Shown in pieces: positions 42,993-53,456 of a DNA stretch of 64,000 nucleotides. The stretch spans positions 602,030 through 666,029 of the forward strand of contig JADIYY010000002.1 in assembly GCA_016705065.1 (NCBI GenBank). The letters run 5' to 3'. Positions within the stretch are counted from its first letter, which is position 1. Each line of letters begins with the position of its first letter. Source of the DNA: Candidatus Aalborgiella aggregata. GTDB lineage: Bacteria; Pseudomonadota; Gammaproteobacteria; Burkholderiales; Burkholderiaceae_C. The position numbers and the translations under genes are program-made. The notes below the pieces were generated by a model. It searched no databases and was not told where the DNA came from. It worked only from the letters and a program-made list of their open reading frames with translations.

Positions 42993-43691
42993 TTAAGCTG
43001 CCGCAACTGTTTGCGAATCCACACGTACGCCCACACCCATGGTGGAAGATACGGCGACTTTCTTCAAGTAAACACCTTTGCTGGTTGCTGGCTTGGCTTT
43101 TTGCAATGCATCTATCAATGCAGCCAAGTTGCCTTGCAATTTGTCATTGTCAAACGAGCGACGACCAATGGTGGAATGCACGATACCTGCTTTGTCAACA
43201 CGGAACTGCACTTGACCAGCTTTGGCATTTTTAACTGCCGTGGCCACATCTGGCGTAACCGTACCAACCTTAGGGTTAGGCATTAATCCACGAGGTCCGA
43301 GAATCTGACCCAATGTACCCACAACGCGCATGGCGTCTGGCGCTGCAATAACCACTTCAAATGGCATATCACCAGCTTTAACCATGGCTGCCAAATCATC
43401 CATACCAACGATATCAGCACCCGCTGCTTTCGCTTCTTCAGCTTTAGCGCCTTGTGCAAATACCGCAACACGTACAGTTTTACCCGTACCGTTTGGCAAC
43501 ACAACAGCACCACGAACCACTTGGTCAGATTTCTTGGAGTCAACGCCTAGCTGCACAGCAACGTCAATTGACTCATCAAACTTAGCAGTTGCGTGCTCTT
43601 TGACCAACACCAAAGCATCTGCTAAGGCATACAACTTGTTGCCATCAACTTTACCAACTTGGGTTTTTTGTTTTTTGGTGAGCTTGCTCAT
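42993..43691 (-). CDS. rplA: Ribosomal protein L1
   Basis: This 232-residue large-subunit protein near the L1 stalk also regulates its own operon. The N-terminal [20 protein letters not shown] is followed by [32 protein letters not shown] and the C-terminal [12 protein letters not shown], all typical. It overlaps rplK by 4 bp. Confidence 0.98.
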   Translation of the reverse strand: MSKLTKKQKTQVGKVDGNKLYALADALVLVKEHATAKFDESIDVAVQLGVDSKKSDQVVRGAVVLPNGTGKTVRVAVFAQGAKAEEAKAAGADIVGMDDLAAMVKAGDMPFEVVIAAPDAMRVVGTLGQILGPRGLMPNPKVGTVTPDVATAVKNAKAGQVQFRVDKAGIVHSTIGRRSFDNDKLQGNLAALIDALQKAKPATSKGVYLKKVAVSSTMGVGVRVDSQTVAAA

Positions 43692-44122
43692 ACCACGCCC
43701 TCCGAAGTAACGCCCATAGAACGTGCTGTACCAGCAATGGTACGTACTGCAGCGTCTAAATCAGCGGCTGTCATGTCTTTCATCTTTGTTTTCGCAATTT
43801 CTTCTAGTTGAGCGCGAGTGATCTTGCCAACTTTATCGGTATGCGGACGTGGTGAGCCTTTGTCCAATTTAATGGCCTTCTTAATCAAAACAGTCGCAGG
43901 GGGAGTTTTGATAATGAAAGTGAAGCTCTTGTCTGCAAATGCCGTGATAACCACGGGCAATGGCAAACCTGGCTCTACGCCTTGAGTCTGCGCGTTAAAT
44001 GCCTTGCAGAACTCCATGATATTCAAACCACGTTGACCCAATGCAGGACCAATTGGTGGTGATGGATTGGCTTTACCTGCTGGTACTTGCAGTTTGATAA
44101 AACCGACGATTTTTTTCGCCAT
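43688..44122 (-). CDS. rplK: Ribosomal protein L11
   Basis: This 144-residue protein of the GTPase-associated centre is needed for RelA activation. [40 protein letters not shown], and [14 protein letters not shown] are family hallmarks. It overlaps rplA by 4 bp and lies 132 bp after nusG. Confidence 0.98.
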   Translation of the reverse strand: MAKKIVGFIKLQVPAGKANPSPPIGPALGQRGLNIMEFCKAFNAQTQGVEPGLPLPVVITAFADKSFTFIIKTPPATVLIKKAIKLDKGSPRPHTDKVGKITRAQLEEIAKTKMKDMTAADLDAAVRTIAGTARSMGVTSEGVV

Positions 44123-44254
44123 GATTTTCTCCTTACGGGTAATAGCGCTCTAAATGAATATGAGCTCCCCGGGGTTAACAACTCTTTAAACCACGCAACC
44201 ACTTTGTGATTGCTTGTCTATGCGCCGAGTCGAAAAGCGCAAAATTTAAATTTC

Positions 44255-44836
44255 TTAAGTTTTCTCGATTTGGCTGAATTCCAACTCAACGGGTGTAGAA
44301 CGACCAAAAATGGTAACGGCTACACGCACTTTGTTCTTCTCGTAATTGACCTCTTCGACCGAACCATTAAAGTCTGTAAATGGACCTTCTTTGACACGGA
44401 TAAATTCACCCACTTCAAACTCAACTTTGTGACGTGGTTTTTCAACCCCTGACTGCATTTGCGTCATGATTTTCTGAACTTCTGCTTCAGAAATCGGTGA
44501 GGGACGATTTTTTCCACCGCCAATGAAACCCGTCACTTTATTGGTGTGTTTAATCAAATGCCATGTGTCATCGTCCATGACCATTTCTACAAAAACATAA
44601 CCTGGGAAGAATTTGCGCTCTGTGGTTTTTTTCTGACCGTTTTTGGTTTCAACCACTTCTTCGGTGGGCACCAAAATGCGACCGAATTTAGAAGGGAATG
44701 CAGACTGCGCGATGCGCTCCATGATATTGCGCTCCACAGCTTTTTCCATGCCCGAATAGGCATGCACAACATACCAACGCAAATCTGGATTTGCATTCGC
44801 TGCTGATTCACCCGCTGTCGCCAGAGCTTCAATCAT
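44255..44836 (-). CDS. nusG: Transcription antitermination factor NusG
   Basis: NusG couples RNA polymerase to ribosomes and Rho. From ATG 44836 it has 193 residues, overlapping the secE stop by one base (TAATG), with GGAG six bases upstream. [18 protein letters not shown] and FPGYVFVEM form the NGN domain. The C-terminal KOW domain includes [23 protein letters not shown] 44848 is an alternative start within secE. Confidence 0.97.
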   Translation of the reverse strand: MIEALATAGESAANANPDLRWYVVHAYSGMEKAVERNIMERIAQSAFPSKFGRILVPTEEVVETKNGQKKTTERKFFPGYVFVEMVMDDDTWHLIKHTNKVTGFIGGGKNRPSPISEAEVQKIMTQMQSGVEKPRHKVEFEVGEFIRVKEGPFTDFNGSVEEVNYEKNKVRVAVTIFGRSTPVELEFSQIEKT

Positions 44837-45219
44837 TATTTTCTCCACCCTAAAAGCAAGTCAAAAATGACCCATTCAATCGTCTTGTCGGTACCCCACA
44901 AGAAGAGCGCCATCAACACAACAAAGCCAAACACATAAAGCGTCATTTGAGTCGCTTCTTTGCGGCTGGGCCAAACTACTTTTTTCACTTCGCGTGTTGA
45001 ATCGCGTCCGAAACCGACCAAGTCTTTACCCGCTTGTGCGGTAAATAAGACAAACCCGGCCGCAACAAGTCCTGCTAGCAAAGCACCCCATTGCACCAAT
45101 TGACCTTGCTTACTCAGCATGTAAAAAGCAACAACAGCAGCCACAACCAAGCCCGCGACCAATGCGAGTTTGATTTTTTCTGCGCCGCTGCCGACGGTTT
45201 CTACTTCTGCGTTTGCCAT
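44836..45219 (-). CDS. secE: Preprotein translocase subunit SecE
   Basis: SecE is part of the SecYEG channel. From ATG 45219 it has 127 residues with three membrane segments, like the E. coli form. These are [18 protein letters not shown], then [13 protein letters not shown], and a third near [13 protein letters not shown]. The conserved cytoplasmic helix is [17 protein letters not shown]. It lies between tRNA-Trp and nusG. Confidence 0.96.
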   Translation of the reverse strand: MANAEVETVGSGAEKIKLALVAGLVVAAVVAFYMLSKQGQLVQWGALLAGLVAAGFVLFTAQAGKDLVGFGRDSTREVKKVVWPSRKEATQMTLYVFGFVVLMALFLWGTDKTIEWVIFDLLLGWRK

Positions 45220-45264
45220 ATATTCCTTAATCGTTGCACTATCTCCATTGACCACCTTACCAGG

Positions 45265-45340
45265 TGGCAGGGGCAGTAAGAATCGAACTTACAACCTTCG
45301 GTTTTGGAGACCGACGCTCTGCCAATTGAGCTATACCCCT
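45265..45340 (-). tRNA. tRNA-Trp (CCA)
   Basis: Reverse strand: acceptor AGGGGTA pairs with TGCCCCT, D-arm TAGCTCAATTGGCAGAGC, anticodon loop CTCCAAA (CCA), T-arm GTTCGATTC, and encoded CCA. It lies between tuf and secE. Confidence 0.97.
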
Positions 45341-45351
45341 AGAGAGCTGTA

Positions 45352-46542
45352 TTAAGCCAAAATCTTAGCCACAACACCCGCGCCGACGGTTTTACCGCCT
45401 TCACGAATCGCGAAGCGCAAGCCTTCTTCCATCGCAATCGGGCTGATCAACTTGACTGTGATCGACACGTTGTCGCCTGGCATCACCATTTCTTTGCCTT
45501 CTGGCAACTCAATCGCGCCGGTTACGTCCGTGGTACGGAAGTAGAACTGTGGGCGGTAGTTGTTGAAGAATGGGGTGTGACGGCCACCTTCGTCTTTTGA
45601 CAAGACGTAGATTTCTGATGTGAAGTGGGTGTGGGGCTTGATGGAGCCTGGTTTGCCCAAAACTTGACCACGTTGTACTTCTTCACGCTTGGTGCCGCGC
45701 AACAAGATACCGACGTTGTCGCCAGCTTGTCCTTGGTCCAAGAGTTTGCGGAACATTTCCACGCCGGTGCAGGTGGTTTTGACGGTGTCTACGATACCGA
45801 CGATTTCGATCTCTTCGCCGACTTTGATGATGCCGCGCTCGATACGGCCAGTTACCACAGTACCACGACCAGAGATGGAGAACACGTCTTCCACTGGCAT
45901 CAAGAAGGCACCGTCAACAGCGCGTTCTGGTGTGGGGATGTAGGTGTCTAAGGCGTCTGCAAGTTTCAAGATCGCGCCTTCACCCATGGGGCCTTTGTCG
46001 CCTTCCATGGCGAGTTTGGCTGAGCCGCGCACGATCGGGGTTGCGTCGCCTGGGAAGTCATACTTGTCCAGAAGTTCGCGCACTTCCATTTCAACCAATT
46101 CTAACAACTCTTCGTCGTCAACCATGTCGCATTTGTTCAAGAAGACGATGATGTAAGGTACGCCCACTTGGCGTGCCAACAAGATGTGTTCGCGGGTTTG
46201 AGGCATTGGGCCGTCAGCGGCTGAACAAACCAAAATCGCGCCGTCCATTTGGGCTGCGCCGGTGATCATGTTTTTAACATAGTCAGCATGGCCTGGGCAG
46301 TCAACGTGGGCGTAGTGGCGGGTTTCTGTTTCGTATTCAACGTGCGCTGTATTAATCGTAATACCGCGTGCTTTTTCTTCTGGTGCTGCGTCGATTTGGT
46401 CGTAGGCTTTGGCTTGTCCACCAAATTTGGCCGCCAAAACTGTCGTGATCGCAGCGGTGAGGGTTGTCTTCCCGTGGTCAACGTGGCCAATCGTGCCTAC
46501 GTTCACGTGGGGTTTGGTACGTACAAATTTTTCTTTTGCCAT
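45352..46542 (-). CDS. tuf: Elongation factor Tu
   Basis: EF-Tu delivers aminoacyl-tRNA to the ribosome. The 396 residues show all GTPase motifs: [35 protein letters not shown], and GSAKLAMEG. Switch I has [11 protein letters not shown]. Domain 2 and 3 sequences such as [13 protein letters not shown] are intact. It lies in the Tyr-Gly-Thr-tuf-Trp tRNA cluster. Many relatives have a second tuf near fusA, outside this window. Confidence 0.99.
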   Translation of the reverse strand: MAKEKFVRTKPHVNVGTIGHVDHGKTTLTAAITTVLAAKFGGQAKAYDQIDAAPEEKARGITINTAHVEYETETRHYAHVDCPGHADYVKNMITGAAQMDGAILVCSAADGPMPQTREHILLARQVGVPYIIVFLNKCDMVDDEELLELVEMEVRELLDKYDFPGDATPIVRGSAKLAMEGDKGPMGEGAILKLADALDTYIPTPERAVDGAFLMPVEDVFSISGRGTVVTGRIERGIIKVGEEIEIVGIVDTVKTTCTGVEMFRKLLDQGQAGDNVGILLRGTKREEVQRGQVLGKPGSIKPHTHFTSEIYVLSKDEGGRHTPFFNNYRPQFYFRTTDVTGAIELPEGKEMVMPGDNVSITVKLISPIAMEEGLRFAIREGGKTVGAGVVAKILA

Positions 46543-46615
46543 TTTAAATTCTCCAATAAAGAATGAAAACTACTGAACTAATACAAAAATACTTAAAAAT
46601 ATCTCAACAATAAAC

Positions 46616-46690
<75 letters not shown>

Positions 46691-46739
46691 TAAATCTCTA
46701 CCTATATATGGTCAAAAATCGCCATAAACAGGCAAATAC

Positions 46740-46813
46740 TGGAGCGGAATATCAGAATCGAACTGATGACATCAGTTTGGAAAACTGAGGTTTTACCATT
46801 AAACTAATCCCGC
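46740..46813 (-). tRNA. tRNA-Gly (TCC)
   Basis: Reverse strand: acceptor GCGGGAT pairs with ATTCCGC (one G-T pair), D-arm TAGTTTAATGGTAAAAC, anticodon loop TTTCCAA (TCC), T-arm GTTCGATTC, and encoded CCA. Confidence 0.96.
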
Positions 46814-46851
46814 AAATTTGCCCACCATACTCATGATTAACTCGCTGTCAC

Positions 46852-46937
46852 TGGTGGAGAGAGCTGGATTCGAACCAGCGTACTCGTAAGAGGGCAGATT
46901 TACAGTCTGCTGCCATTAACCACTCGGCCATCTCTCC
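46852..46937 (-). tRNA. tRNA-Tyr (GTA)
   Basis: Reverse strand, 86 nt: acceptor GGAGAGA pairs with TCTCTCC. There is a long variable arm after the anticodon loop CTGTAAA (GTA), T-arm GTTCGAATC, and encoded CCA. It is first in the tRNA-tuf transcript. Confidence 0.97.
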
Positions 46938-46951
46938 GTGACGAACCTAGG

Positions 46952-46957
46952 ATTATA
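46952..46957 (-). promoter_or_regulatory. -10 element before tRNA-Tyr / tuf cluster
   Basis: TATAAT on the reverse strand ends 15 bp before tRNA-Tyr. No good -35 is visible at 17 bp, so the call rests on the -10 match and position. Confidence 0.45.
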
Positions 46958-46997
46958 GCAAGTATTTACCCTAGGCTAGGTGGTTTGTTTGGACGAT

Positions 46998-47750
46998 TTA
47001 CCAATTAATTTCGTCCAAACCTCTTTCACGCAAAAACTGATTTGCTAAAGCAAAGTGCCTACAGCCCAGAAAAGGTGCAGGTGGTCGCATCGCAGACAAA
47101 GGTGAGGGGTGATTGGCGCACAATACCAAATGCTCCCCTGTCACCGAAGCATGGTCTTGTAATATTTTTTGCTTGGCTTGAGCGTGGGCGCCCCATAGTA
47201 GAAAAACCACGTTTCGATTTCTGGTAGCAACTTTGCGGATAATGGCATCAGTAAGCACTTCCCAACCCAGCTTGGCATGACTGGCTGGCTGGCCAGACTC
47301 AACAGTCAGACAAGTGTTAAGCAACAAAACACCTTGCTTGGCCCAACTCTCCAAACATCCGTCAATACGCTTAGCAATCGCAAAATCGCCAGTTTCCTGA
47401 GCAATTTCTTTGAATATATTTCGCAGTGATGGCGGAATTTTGACACCTGTAGGCACCGAAAAAGCCAGTCCATGCGCCTGCCCCGCCCCGTGATAAGGGT
47501 CTTGACCCAAAATCACCACACGAACCTGATCCAAGGGCGTTAGTTCAAGCGCTTTGAATGGCGCAGCTGGGTAAATGACTGCACCTGCATCAATTCGATT
47601 TTTGATGCTGTTGGCCAAAATTCGCCCAGTTTCACTGCTTAAAAATTCAGCAACTAACTCGTTCCATCCTGCTGCAACCGGCCAATTGCTTGGCATCCAG
47701 AAGTTAAGGCAAGGAGGCTGATCAGTTGATTGAAATAGTTCGTTTTGCAT
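46998..47750 (-). CDS. ung: Uracil-DNA glycosylase (family 1)
   Basis: Ung removes uracil from DNA at the start of base excision repair. The 250 residues include the water-activating loop [20 protein letters not shown] and the minor-groove loop [31 protein letters not shown] and [17 protein letters not shown] are also typical. It is the last gene of the leftward trp-side run, 31 bp after the VanZ-like gene. Confidence 0.97.
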   Translation of the reverse strand: MQNELFQSTDQPPCLNFWMPSNWPVAAGWNELVAEFLSSETGRILANSIKNRIDAGAVIYPAAPFKALELTPLDQVRVVILGQDPYHGAGQAHGLAFSVPTGVKIPPSLRNIFKEIAQETGDFAIAKRIDGCLESWAKQGVLLLNTCLTVESGQPASHAKLGWEVLTDAIIRKVATRNRNVVFLLWGAHAQAKQKILQDHASVTGEHLVLCANHPSPLSAMRPPAPFLGCRHFALANQFLRERGLDEINW

Positions 47751-47781
47751 ATGTAAACATGCTTCTAGGCGTTATGTATAT

Positions 47782-48159
47782 TCATTCGGTAGCTATCTTG
47801 TTGAAAGCATTCTTCCTGAATTTAATAAGCACCCAATACACGCTAAACCCTAGGACGATGCCAATGATGTCAGCCACCCAATCCACGACGTCACCGTGCC
47901 GAGTTTTTGTGAGCAAGCTTTGCAAAACCTCCATCACACCGCCGTACACACAGATGCCTAGACACACCGCTTTCAACCGCAATGGAAACGCCACCATGCC
48001 CATCACCGTCAAAGCCGTAAATACCAAACAGTGTTGTGCCTTGTCGTAAAAATCGAACGCTTTGGGCACGGCATACGATGGAATTAACAGCATCACCGTG
48101 GTTACAACTATAGCCAAACCGAAGACAATCGGCATGGTTCGCTTCAAAAACTGCAGCAT
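47782..48159 (-). CDS. VanZ-like small membrane protein
   Basis: From ATG 48159 the protein has 125 residues with about four hydrophobic segments. Examples are MPIVFGLAIVVTTVMLLIPS near the N-terminus and VADIIGIVLGFSVYWVLI near the C-terminus. The charged motif FDFYDKAQHCLVF and RHGDVVDWVADIIG are typical of VanZ-like proteins (D-K-x-x-H, then D-x-x-x-N/D). The role is unknown; VanZ itself lowers teicoplanin binding. The longer frame to 48327 lies inside trpC and is rejected. Confidence 0.75.
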   Translation of the reverse strand: MLQFLKRTMPIVFGLAIVVTTVMLLIPSYAVPKAFDFYDKAQHCLVFTALTVMGMVAFPLRLKAVCLGICVYGGVMEVLQSLLTKTRHGDVVDWVADIIGIVLGFSVYWVLIKFRKNAFNKIATE

Positions 48160-48166
48160 GCAGCGT

Positions 48167-48958
48167 TTAAACAGCAAATAATTTTGCCAAGGCCTCGCCC
48201 GGATCAGCCGCCCGCATAAAGGCTTCGCCCACCAAGAAGGCATTAACGCCCACTTCACGCATTCGAGCCACATCTGCAGGCGTTGTGATGCCAGATTCAG
48301 TGACAAGCAAGCGATCTTTTGGAACATCTGCCAACATGTTGATGGTTGTGTCTAGCGAGACTTCAAAGGTTTTTAAGTTGCGGTTGTTGATGCCAATGAG
48401 TGGCGTTTTCAGTTTCAAAGCACGCTGCAATTCATCCGCATCATGCACTTCAACCAAAACGGCCATGTCCAAACTGCGTGCAATTTGCTCAAACTCTGCC
48501 ATTTGACCATCATTCAAACACGCTGCAATTAACAAAACGGCATCTGCCCCCATGGCGCGAGATTCGTAAATTTGATAGGCATCCACCATGAAATCTTTGC
48601 GCAGAACAGGCAAAGTGCATGATGCCCGCGCTTGCCGCAAGTAATCGCTGCTGCCTTGAAAAAAATCTTTGTCGGTGAGCACTGACAAACACGCAGCACC
48701 ATGTTCGGCATAGCTTTGTGCAATGTCAGCCGGCTCAAAATCTGCCCGCAAAACACCTTTGGAAGGGCTGGCTTTTTTGATTTCAGCAATCACGGCAGAC
48801 TGTCCATCTGCGATTTTGGCGCGCAAAGCGCCAACAAAATCACGCGTTAAAACGCGCGATTCGGCATCTGCACGGACGGCTTCTAAAGATTTGCGCTTTC
48901 TAGCTGCCGCCACTTCTTGGTGTTTGACAGCGGTGATTTTTTCAAGAATATCAGTCAT
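48167..48958 (-). CDS. trpC: Indole-3-glycerol phosphate synthase
   Basis: TrpC closes the indole ring in tryptophan synthesis. The 263 residues form a TIM barrel. [19 protein letters not shown] holds the catalytic Lys, [18 protein letters not shown] the next strand, and [14 protein letters not shown] the phosphate side. [15 protein letters not shown] is also conserved. From ATG 48958 it overlaps a small upstream gene by 8 bp. There is no fused TrpF domain. Confidence 0.96.
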   Translation of the reverse strand: MTDILEKITAVKHQEVAAARKRKSLEAVRADAESRVLTRDFVGALRAKIADGQSAVIAEIKKASPSKGVLRADFEPADIAQSYAEHGAACLSVLTDKDFFQGSSDYLRQARASCTLPVLRKDFMVDAYQIYESRAMGADAVLLIAACLNDGQMAEFEQIARSLDMAVLVEVHDADELQRALKLKTPLIGINNRNLKTFEVSLDTTINMLADVPKDRLLVTESGITTPADVARMREVGVNAFLVGEAFMRAADPGEALAKLFAV

Positions 48959-49112
48959 GGTTTGATTCCTTGGCATCGTTTGACAGAACGTCAGAGGTGC
49001 CATTTTTTAAAATTCGAACGAACACACGGTGCATGACAAAAGCGGCAACCAAAAATAGCACCGAAATGCCAATGGCAATCCAAGCGCCTTCATCATGCAG
49101 CAATGCCCCCAT
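48951..49112 (-). CDS. Small single-pass membrane protein between trpD and trpC
   Basis: ATG 49112 opens a 53-codon frame whose start overlaps the trpD stop (TGATG) and whose stop overlaps the trpC start. The product has one membrane segment ([18 protein letters not shown]) and a hydrophilic tail [18 protein letters not shown]. Tight overlaps on both sides suggest it is translated with its neighbours. I do not recognise it. Its position could suggest a transporter remnant or a trp-linked microprotein; no function is claimed. Confidence 0.6.
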   Translation of the reverse strand: MGALLHDEGAWIAIGISVLFLVAAFVMHRVFVRILKNGTSDVLSNDAKESNHD

Positions 49113-50149
49113 CAAGCGCCCAACGCTTTCGTGAGCGTGCTGAGTTCAGCTAATTTTGCTTTGGCCGCTCCTGATTCAATAGCCTTCTTGGCTAGTAACA
49201 CGCCGGCTTGAATCGAATTTGATACATTGGCAGCATACAGCGCAGCACCCGCATTGAGCATGACAATGTCACGCGCGGGGCCGGCTTGGTTATCCAAAAC
49301 TCCCATTAACATGGCTTTGGAATCTTCTGCCGTTTCAACCCGCAAGGCACGGTTGCTGACCATTTGGATGCCAAAGTCTTCGGGGTGAATTTCGTATTCC
49401 GTCACCACGCCATTTTTCAACTCGCCCACCAAAGTGGCCGCGCCGGTGCTGACTTCGTCCATACCATCTTTGCCATAGACCACCACAGCGTGTTCAGCGC
49501 CCAATCGCTGCAGCGCGCGCACTTGAATGCCCACCAAATCTGAATGGAAAACGCCCATCAAAATATTGGGAGCGCTGGCGGGATTGGTGAGCGGGCCCAA
49601 AATGTTGAACATCGTCTTCATACCTAATTCTTTGCGAATGGGTGCCACGTTTTTCATGGCGGGGTGGTGATTGGGGGCAAACATGAACCCCAAACCGATG
49701 TCCGCAATGCACTTGGCAATGGCGGCAGGTGGCAAGTTGATGTTGATGCCCAAAGACTCCAGCACATCCGCACTGCCTGATTTGCTACTGACACTGCGCC
49801 CGCCATGTTTGCTCACCTTGGCACCCGCTGCTGCCGCCACAAACATCGAACAAGTTGAAATGTTGAAGGTGTGCGAACCATCGCCACCCGTGCCCACAAT
49901 GTCCACCAAATGCGTTTTGTCAGCCACATCCACCTTGGTCGAAAATTCGCGCATCACTTGTGCGGCGGCGGTAATTTCACCGATCGTTTCTTTTTTAACG
50001 CGCAAGCCCGTGATGAGCGCCGCCATCATGACTGGCGACATCTCGCCACTCATGATCAAGCGCATCAGGTGCAGCATTTCGTCGTGAAATATTTCGCGGT
50101 GCTCAACAGTGCGCAACAGCGCTTCTTGGGGGGTAATTTGGTGTGGCAT
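49112..50149 (-). CDS. trpD: Anthranilate phosphoribosyltransferase
   Basis: TrpD joins anthranilate to PRPP. From ATG 50149 it has 345 residues. The PRPP-binding [19 protein letters not shown] and [19 protein letters not shown] are clear, as is [17 protein letters not shown]. Its N-terminus [20 protein letters not shown] is family-like; the longer frame to 50170 is not needed. A palindromic element lies in the trpG-trpD gap (50191-50239). Confidence 0.96.
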   Translation of the reverse strand: MPHQITPQEALLRTVEHREIFHDEMLHLMRLIMSGEMSPVMMAALITGLRVKKETIGEITAAAQVMREFSTKVDVADKTHLVDIVGTGGDGSHTFNISTCSMFVAAAAGAKVSKHGGRSVSSKSGSADVLESLGININLPPAAIAKCIADIGLGFMFAPNHHPAMKNVAPIRKELGMKTMFNILGPLTNPASAPNILMGVFHSDLVGIQVRALQRLGAEHAVVVYGKDGMDEVSTGAATLVGELKNGVVTEYEIHPEDFGIQMVSNRALRVETAEDSKAMLMGVLDNQAGPARDIVMLNAGAALYAANVSNSIQAGVLLAKKAIESGAAKAKLAELSTLTKALGA

Positions 50150-50190
50150 GGTAATTGGGTTGTATTTCAATAAAATATATAAGAAATTAG

Positions 50191-50239
50191 GCTGTATCCG
50201 GCGTATTTATTGCCTATGTTGCTATTAAATATATAGCAC
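50191..50239 (+). repeat. Palindromic element copy between trpG and trpD
   Basis: GCTGTATCCGGCGTATTTAT, then TGCCTATGTTGCTATTAAAT and ATATAGCAC. The inverted core TGCTATTAAATATATAGCA is intact. It lies inside the probable trpEGDC transcript, where it could form a hairpin. Confidence 0.9.
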
Positions 50240-50273
50240 AATCTCCACTTCATTATGATTCAATTCAAAAAGT

Positions 50274-50849
50274 TTAATCCAGAAAGTTTTTGAGCATCGC
50301 ATGACCATGCTCAGTCAAAATAGATTCAGGGTGAAACTGTACACCTTCCATTCGCACCGCAAATGGTAAATCTTTGTGGCGAACGCCCATGATCTCGCCG
50401 TCGTCGGTCCAAGCAGTGATTTCCAAATCGACTGGACACATGGCACGGTCTATCGCCAATGAATGGTAACGGTTCACGGTGAATTGTTTGGGCAGATTTG
50501 CAAACACCCCCGTTTGCGTGGTGGTGATGACGCTGGTTTTACCGTGCATCAACTCTTGCGCCCGAATAATTTTGCCGCCCAGCGCTGCACCAATGGCTTG
50601 ATGCCCCAAACACACACCGAGTATGGGCAACTTGCCCATGAAATGTTGAATCGCTTGCACCGAAATGCCTGCCTCGTTTGGTGAACATGGGCCAGGAGAA
50701 ATGACCAGACGGTCGGGATTTCGTTCTGCAATCCCTTCAAGCGTGATTTCATCGTTGCGGAAAACTTCCACATCTGCTCCCAGTTCACCAAAATATTGGA
50801 CGATGTTGTAGGTGAAGGAATCGTAGTTGTCGATCATCAGGAGTTTCAT
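50274..50849 (-). CDS. trpG: Anthranilate synthase glutamine amidotransferase subunit
   Basis: TrpG releases ammonia from glutamine for TrpE. The 191 residues have the nucleophile elbow [16 protein letters not shown] with catalytic Cys, and the His-Glu pair in [33 protein letters not shown] [20 protein letters not shown] opens the protein. It overlaps trpE by 4 bp (ATGA), so the two subunits are probably coupled. Confidence 0.97.
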   Translation of the reverse strand: MKLLMIDNYDSFTYNIVQYFGELGADVEVFRNDEITLEGIAERNPDRLVISPGPCSPNEAGISVQAIQHFMGKLPILGVCLGHQAIGAALGGKIIRAQELMHGKTSVITTTQTGVFANLPKQFTVNRYHSLAIDRAMCPVDLEITAWTDDGEIMGVRHKDLPFAVRMEGVQFHPESILTEHGHAMLKNFLD

Positions 50850-52408
50850 ACCAAGCCCTCCTCAACCAGTTCGCTGGCTCTGAGCAGCGCACGTGCTTTG
50901 GCTTCGGTTTCTGCCCACTCCAACTCTGGCACGCTGTCAGCCACCACACCCGCCGCTGCCTGTACGTACAAAGTGTTGTTTTTGATGATGCCAGTGCGAA
51001 TCGCAATCGCCACATCCATGTCACCCGCAAAGCTGATGTAGCCACAGGCACCGCCGTACAAACCCCTTTTGGTAGGTTCAAGCTGGTCAATCAGTTCCAT
51101 GGCATGCACCTTGGGTGCACCCGTAAGCGTGCCGGCTGGAAAGGTGGCTTTCAAAACATCCATCGCTGTCATGCCGTCGTTCAGTACACCCTCAACGTTG
51201 CTGACGATGTGCATCACATGGCTGTAACGCTCCACTGCAAATGCCTCAGTCACTTTAACGCTGCCGATTTTGGCGATTCGGCCAATGTCATTACGGGCCA
51301 AATCAATCAACATGACGTGTTCGGCGCGTTCTTTAGGATCGTTGATGAGTTCAACTTCGGCGGCTTTATCTGCTTCTGGTGTTGCACCACGTGGGCGAGT
51401 TCCGGCAAGTGGTCGAATCGTGATTTTTTGTGCGCTGGTATCGTTCACATAAACTGTTTCTTGCCGTACCAAAATCTCCGGGCTGGCTCCCACCACATGA
51501 AAGTCACCAAAGTTGTAGTAGTACATGTAGGGTGATGGGTTCAGCGAACGCAGGGCGCGGTAAAGACTGAGCGGCGATTCGGTGTAGCGTTTTTTGATGC
51601 GTTGTCCAACTTGCACCTGCATGAAGTCACCGCCGGCAATCAGCTCTTTGGCACGCAGCACAGCGGTCAGGTAGTCAGCTTTGGCAAAATCTCGCACAGC
51701 CGTTTGCTTGCTTGAAGGTTTGATTTCCGGTGCTTCAACGGGTGCTTTCAACATCTCCTTCAGTGCATGTAGACGTGCTTTGGCAATGTCGTAAGCGTTT
51801 GGCGTTGCAGGGTCGGCATAGACAATCAGCGAGAGTTTGCCAGAGAGGTTGTCGATGACGGCCAGTTCTTCACACTGCAGCAACAAAATGTCGGGGCAGT
51901 GCAGCTCATCTGGAGGGCATGACTTCTCCAACTTTTTCTCGATATAACGCACTGCATCGTAGCCAAAATAACCGGCCAAACCACCACAAAACCGCGGCAT
52001 GCCGGGCTGCAGTGCCACTTTGAAACGCTGTTGGTACTGCGCGATGAAGTCCAGCGGGTTGAGGTGGCTTGTTTCAACAACCACCCCATCGCTGATGACT
52101 TCGGTCTTCGCCTCAGAGCCAAAACCACTTGACCTTAACAATGTGCGAGCTGGAAGACCAATGAAGCTGTAACGACCAAAGCGCTCACCACCCACCACAG
52201 ATTCAAGCAAAAAGCTGTTGTAGCCTGTGTATTGATTGCCTAAATTGCTATTATTTTTGTAGTTATTGGTGTTGATTGTATTGGCACTTTGCGTGAGTTT
52301 CAAATACAAGGACAGCGGTGTTTCTAAATCTGCAAATGCTTGCAGCATCAACGGTATTCGGTTAAAGCCTTGCGCTTTGAGTTGGGTAAATTCTATTTCG
52401 GTGATCAC
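50846..52408 (-). CDS. trpE: Anthranilate synthase component I, with repeat-coded insert
   Basis: TrpE converts chorismate to anthranilate with ammonia from TrpG. The 520 residues carry the chorismate-binding core ([36 protein letters not shown], and [20 protein letters not shown]). Near residues 37-68 the usual LYLKL-short [21 protein letters not shown] is interrupted by about 20 extra residues rich in Asn ([18 protein letters not shown]). These are coded by a palindromic element at 52219-52266, read antisense. The regulatory Trp-binding side lies nearby, so feedback could be altered; that is inference. Confidence 0.96.
   Translation of the reverse strand: MITEIEFTQLKAQGFNRIPLMLQAFADLETPLSLYLKLTQSANTINTNNYKNNSNLGNQYTGYNSFLLESVVGGERFGRYSFIGLPARTLLRSSGFGSEAKTEVISDGVVVETSHLNPLDFIAQYQQRFKVALQPGMPRFCGGLAGYFGYDAVRYIEKKLEKSCPPDELHCPDILLLQCEELAVIDNLSGKLSLIVYADPATPNAYDIAKARLHALKEMLKAPVEAPEIKPSSKQTAVRDFAKADYLTAVLRAKELIAGGDFMQVQVGQRIKKRYTESPLSLYRALRSLNPSPYMYYYNFGDFHVVGASPEILVRQETVYVNDTSAQKITIRPLAGTRPRGATPEADKAAEVELINDPKERAEHVMLIDLARNDIGRIAKIGSVKVTEAFAVERYSHVMHIVSNVEGVLNDGMTAMDVLKATFPAGTLTGAPKVHAMELIDQLEPTKRGLYGGACGYISFAGDMDVAIAIRTGIIKNNTLYVQAAAGVVADSVPELEWAETEAKARALLRASELVEEGLV
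52219..52266 (+). repeat. Palindromic element copy inside trpE
   Basis: TGTAGCCTGTGTATTGATTG, then CCTAAATTGCTATTATTTTT and GTAGTT. It matches the copy at 32909 in its left part; the right palindrome arm is worn. trpE reads it antisense in frame, giving an Asn-rich insert. Confidence 0.88.
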
Positions 52409-52817
52409 AATATGCCCTTTTTGCCAGTGCTAACAATACTGATTGATTCTTAGCACTTGCTTCTATAAACATGCCCCTATATTGATGATGAGGACAAGAG
52501 CAGAAGCGGTTCAAACTATTTTGCCAATTGATGCATTAAACAATCAACGGCAACCAAAGTGGGTAGCGTTAATTCAAAGGTCGCCAAAGCCAAGCTCCCC
52601 GGTCAATATGACCTGTGCTGGATGGCGCTGAAATAGCATGATGTTTGAACATGAGCGACAGTGTAACAAATTACCGGAACAGTTTTAAAATTTTATCTAT
52701 TGTTCGAAATTTTTATGCAACTCTTTAGCGTAAACCCCATGCTTAAAAACAATTTTTAGTTCCATAATTGGTTCTCTAAAAAAGCACGACCGTGCACTTT
52801 TGTAAAAGGATTTTGAC
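52409..52817. other. Intergenic region before divergent trpE and CHI-like gene
   Basis: The 409 bp hold no recognisable gene. A 62-codon forward frame (52443-52631) lacks a ribosome site and family likeness. I looked for a Trp-rich leader peptide before trpE and saw none. A ribosome site AAAGGA precedes the gene at 52818. Confidence 0.55.
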
Positions 52818-53426
52818 ATGTTGTTGATTAAGCTTTCAAAGCAAACAATGGGGTTGGTGATTCTGACTTTGGCTGGTCTATTCAGTCCTCTTAGCAGCAT
52901 GGCAGCAGTCATTGATGTATCAGGTGTGAAATATGAAGATGTCATAGATCAACGTGGCAGCAAGCTGATTTTGAACGGAGCAGGCATTCGTTACAAAGCT
53001 GTTTTTAAAGTCTATACAGCAGGTTTGTATCTACAAAAGAAGGCATCAACCATGGAAGATGTGATTTCCATGCCAGGTTCAAAGCGAATTACTTTGACCA
53101 TGCTGCGTGAAGTTGATTCCAACGAGTTGGGAAAGTTATTTACGCGCGGCGTTGAAGACAATACACCTAAGTCGGAAATGGGTAAATTGATTCCAGGCCT
53201 AATCAAGATGGGGCAAATATTCAGCGATCAAAAGAAATTAGCTGTTGGTGACACCATCATGGTCGAATGGGTACCAGGAGTTGGTGGTGTCATTTCTGCC
53301 AAAGGAAAACCACAAGGTGAACCTTTCAAGGAACCAGAGTTTTATAACGCACTATTGCGAATTTGGCTCGGCCCAGTACCTGCTGATTACAAACTGAAAG
53401 AGGCGTTGCTAGGTCGCACAATCTAA
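52818..53426 (+). CDS. Chalcone isomerase-like protein, secreted
   Basis: This 202-residue protein has a signal peptide ending near SSMAA (about residue 30). The mature part matches the bacterial chalcone-isomerase-like domain: ILNGAGIRYKAVFKVYTAGL, then KRITLTMLREVDSNELGKLF and a C-terminal LLRIWLGPVPADYKLKEALL. It is probably periplasmic. Bacterial members lack known isomerase activity and some bind fatty acids. The following gene, fadD, starts 30 bp downstream, which fits a lipid-linked role; that is inference. Confidence 0.82.
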   Translation: MLLIKLSKQTMGLVILTLAGLFSPLSSMAAVIDVSGVKYEDVIDQRGSKLILNGAGIRYKAVFKVYTAGLYLQKKASTMEDVISMPGSKRITLTMLREVDSNELGKLFTRGVEDNTPKSEMGKLIPGLIKMGQIFSDQKKLAVGDTIMVEWVPGVGGVISAKGKPQGEPFKEPEFYNALLRIWLGPVPADYKLKEALLGRTI

Positions 53427-53456
53427 TTGTTTTTTAATGAAAGAAGGAAATCAAAA

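Noticed and set aside
47782..48327. 181-codon version of the VanZ-like protein
   Set aside because: The extra N-terminal part is inside trpC in another frame; ATG 48159 fits the family length.
52409..52817. Search for a trp leader peptide or attenuator before trpE
   Set aside because: No short frame with Trp codons followed by a terminator hairpin was found.
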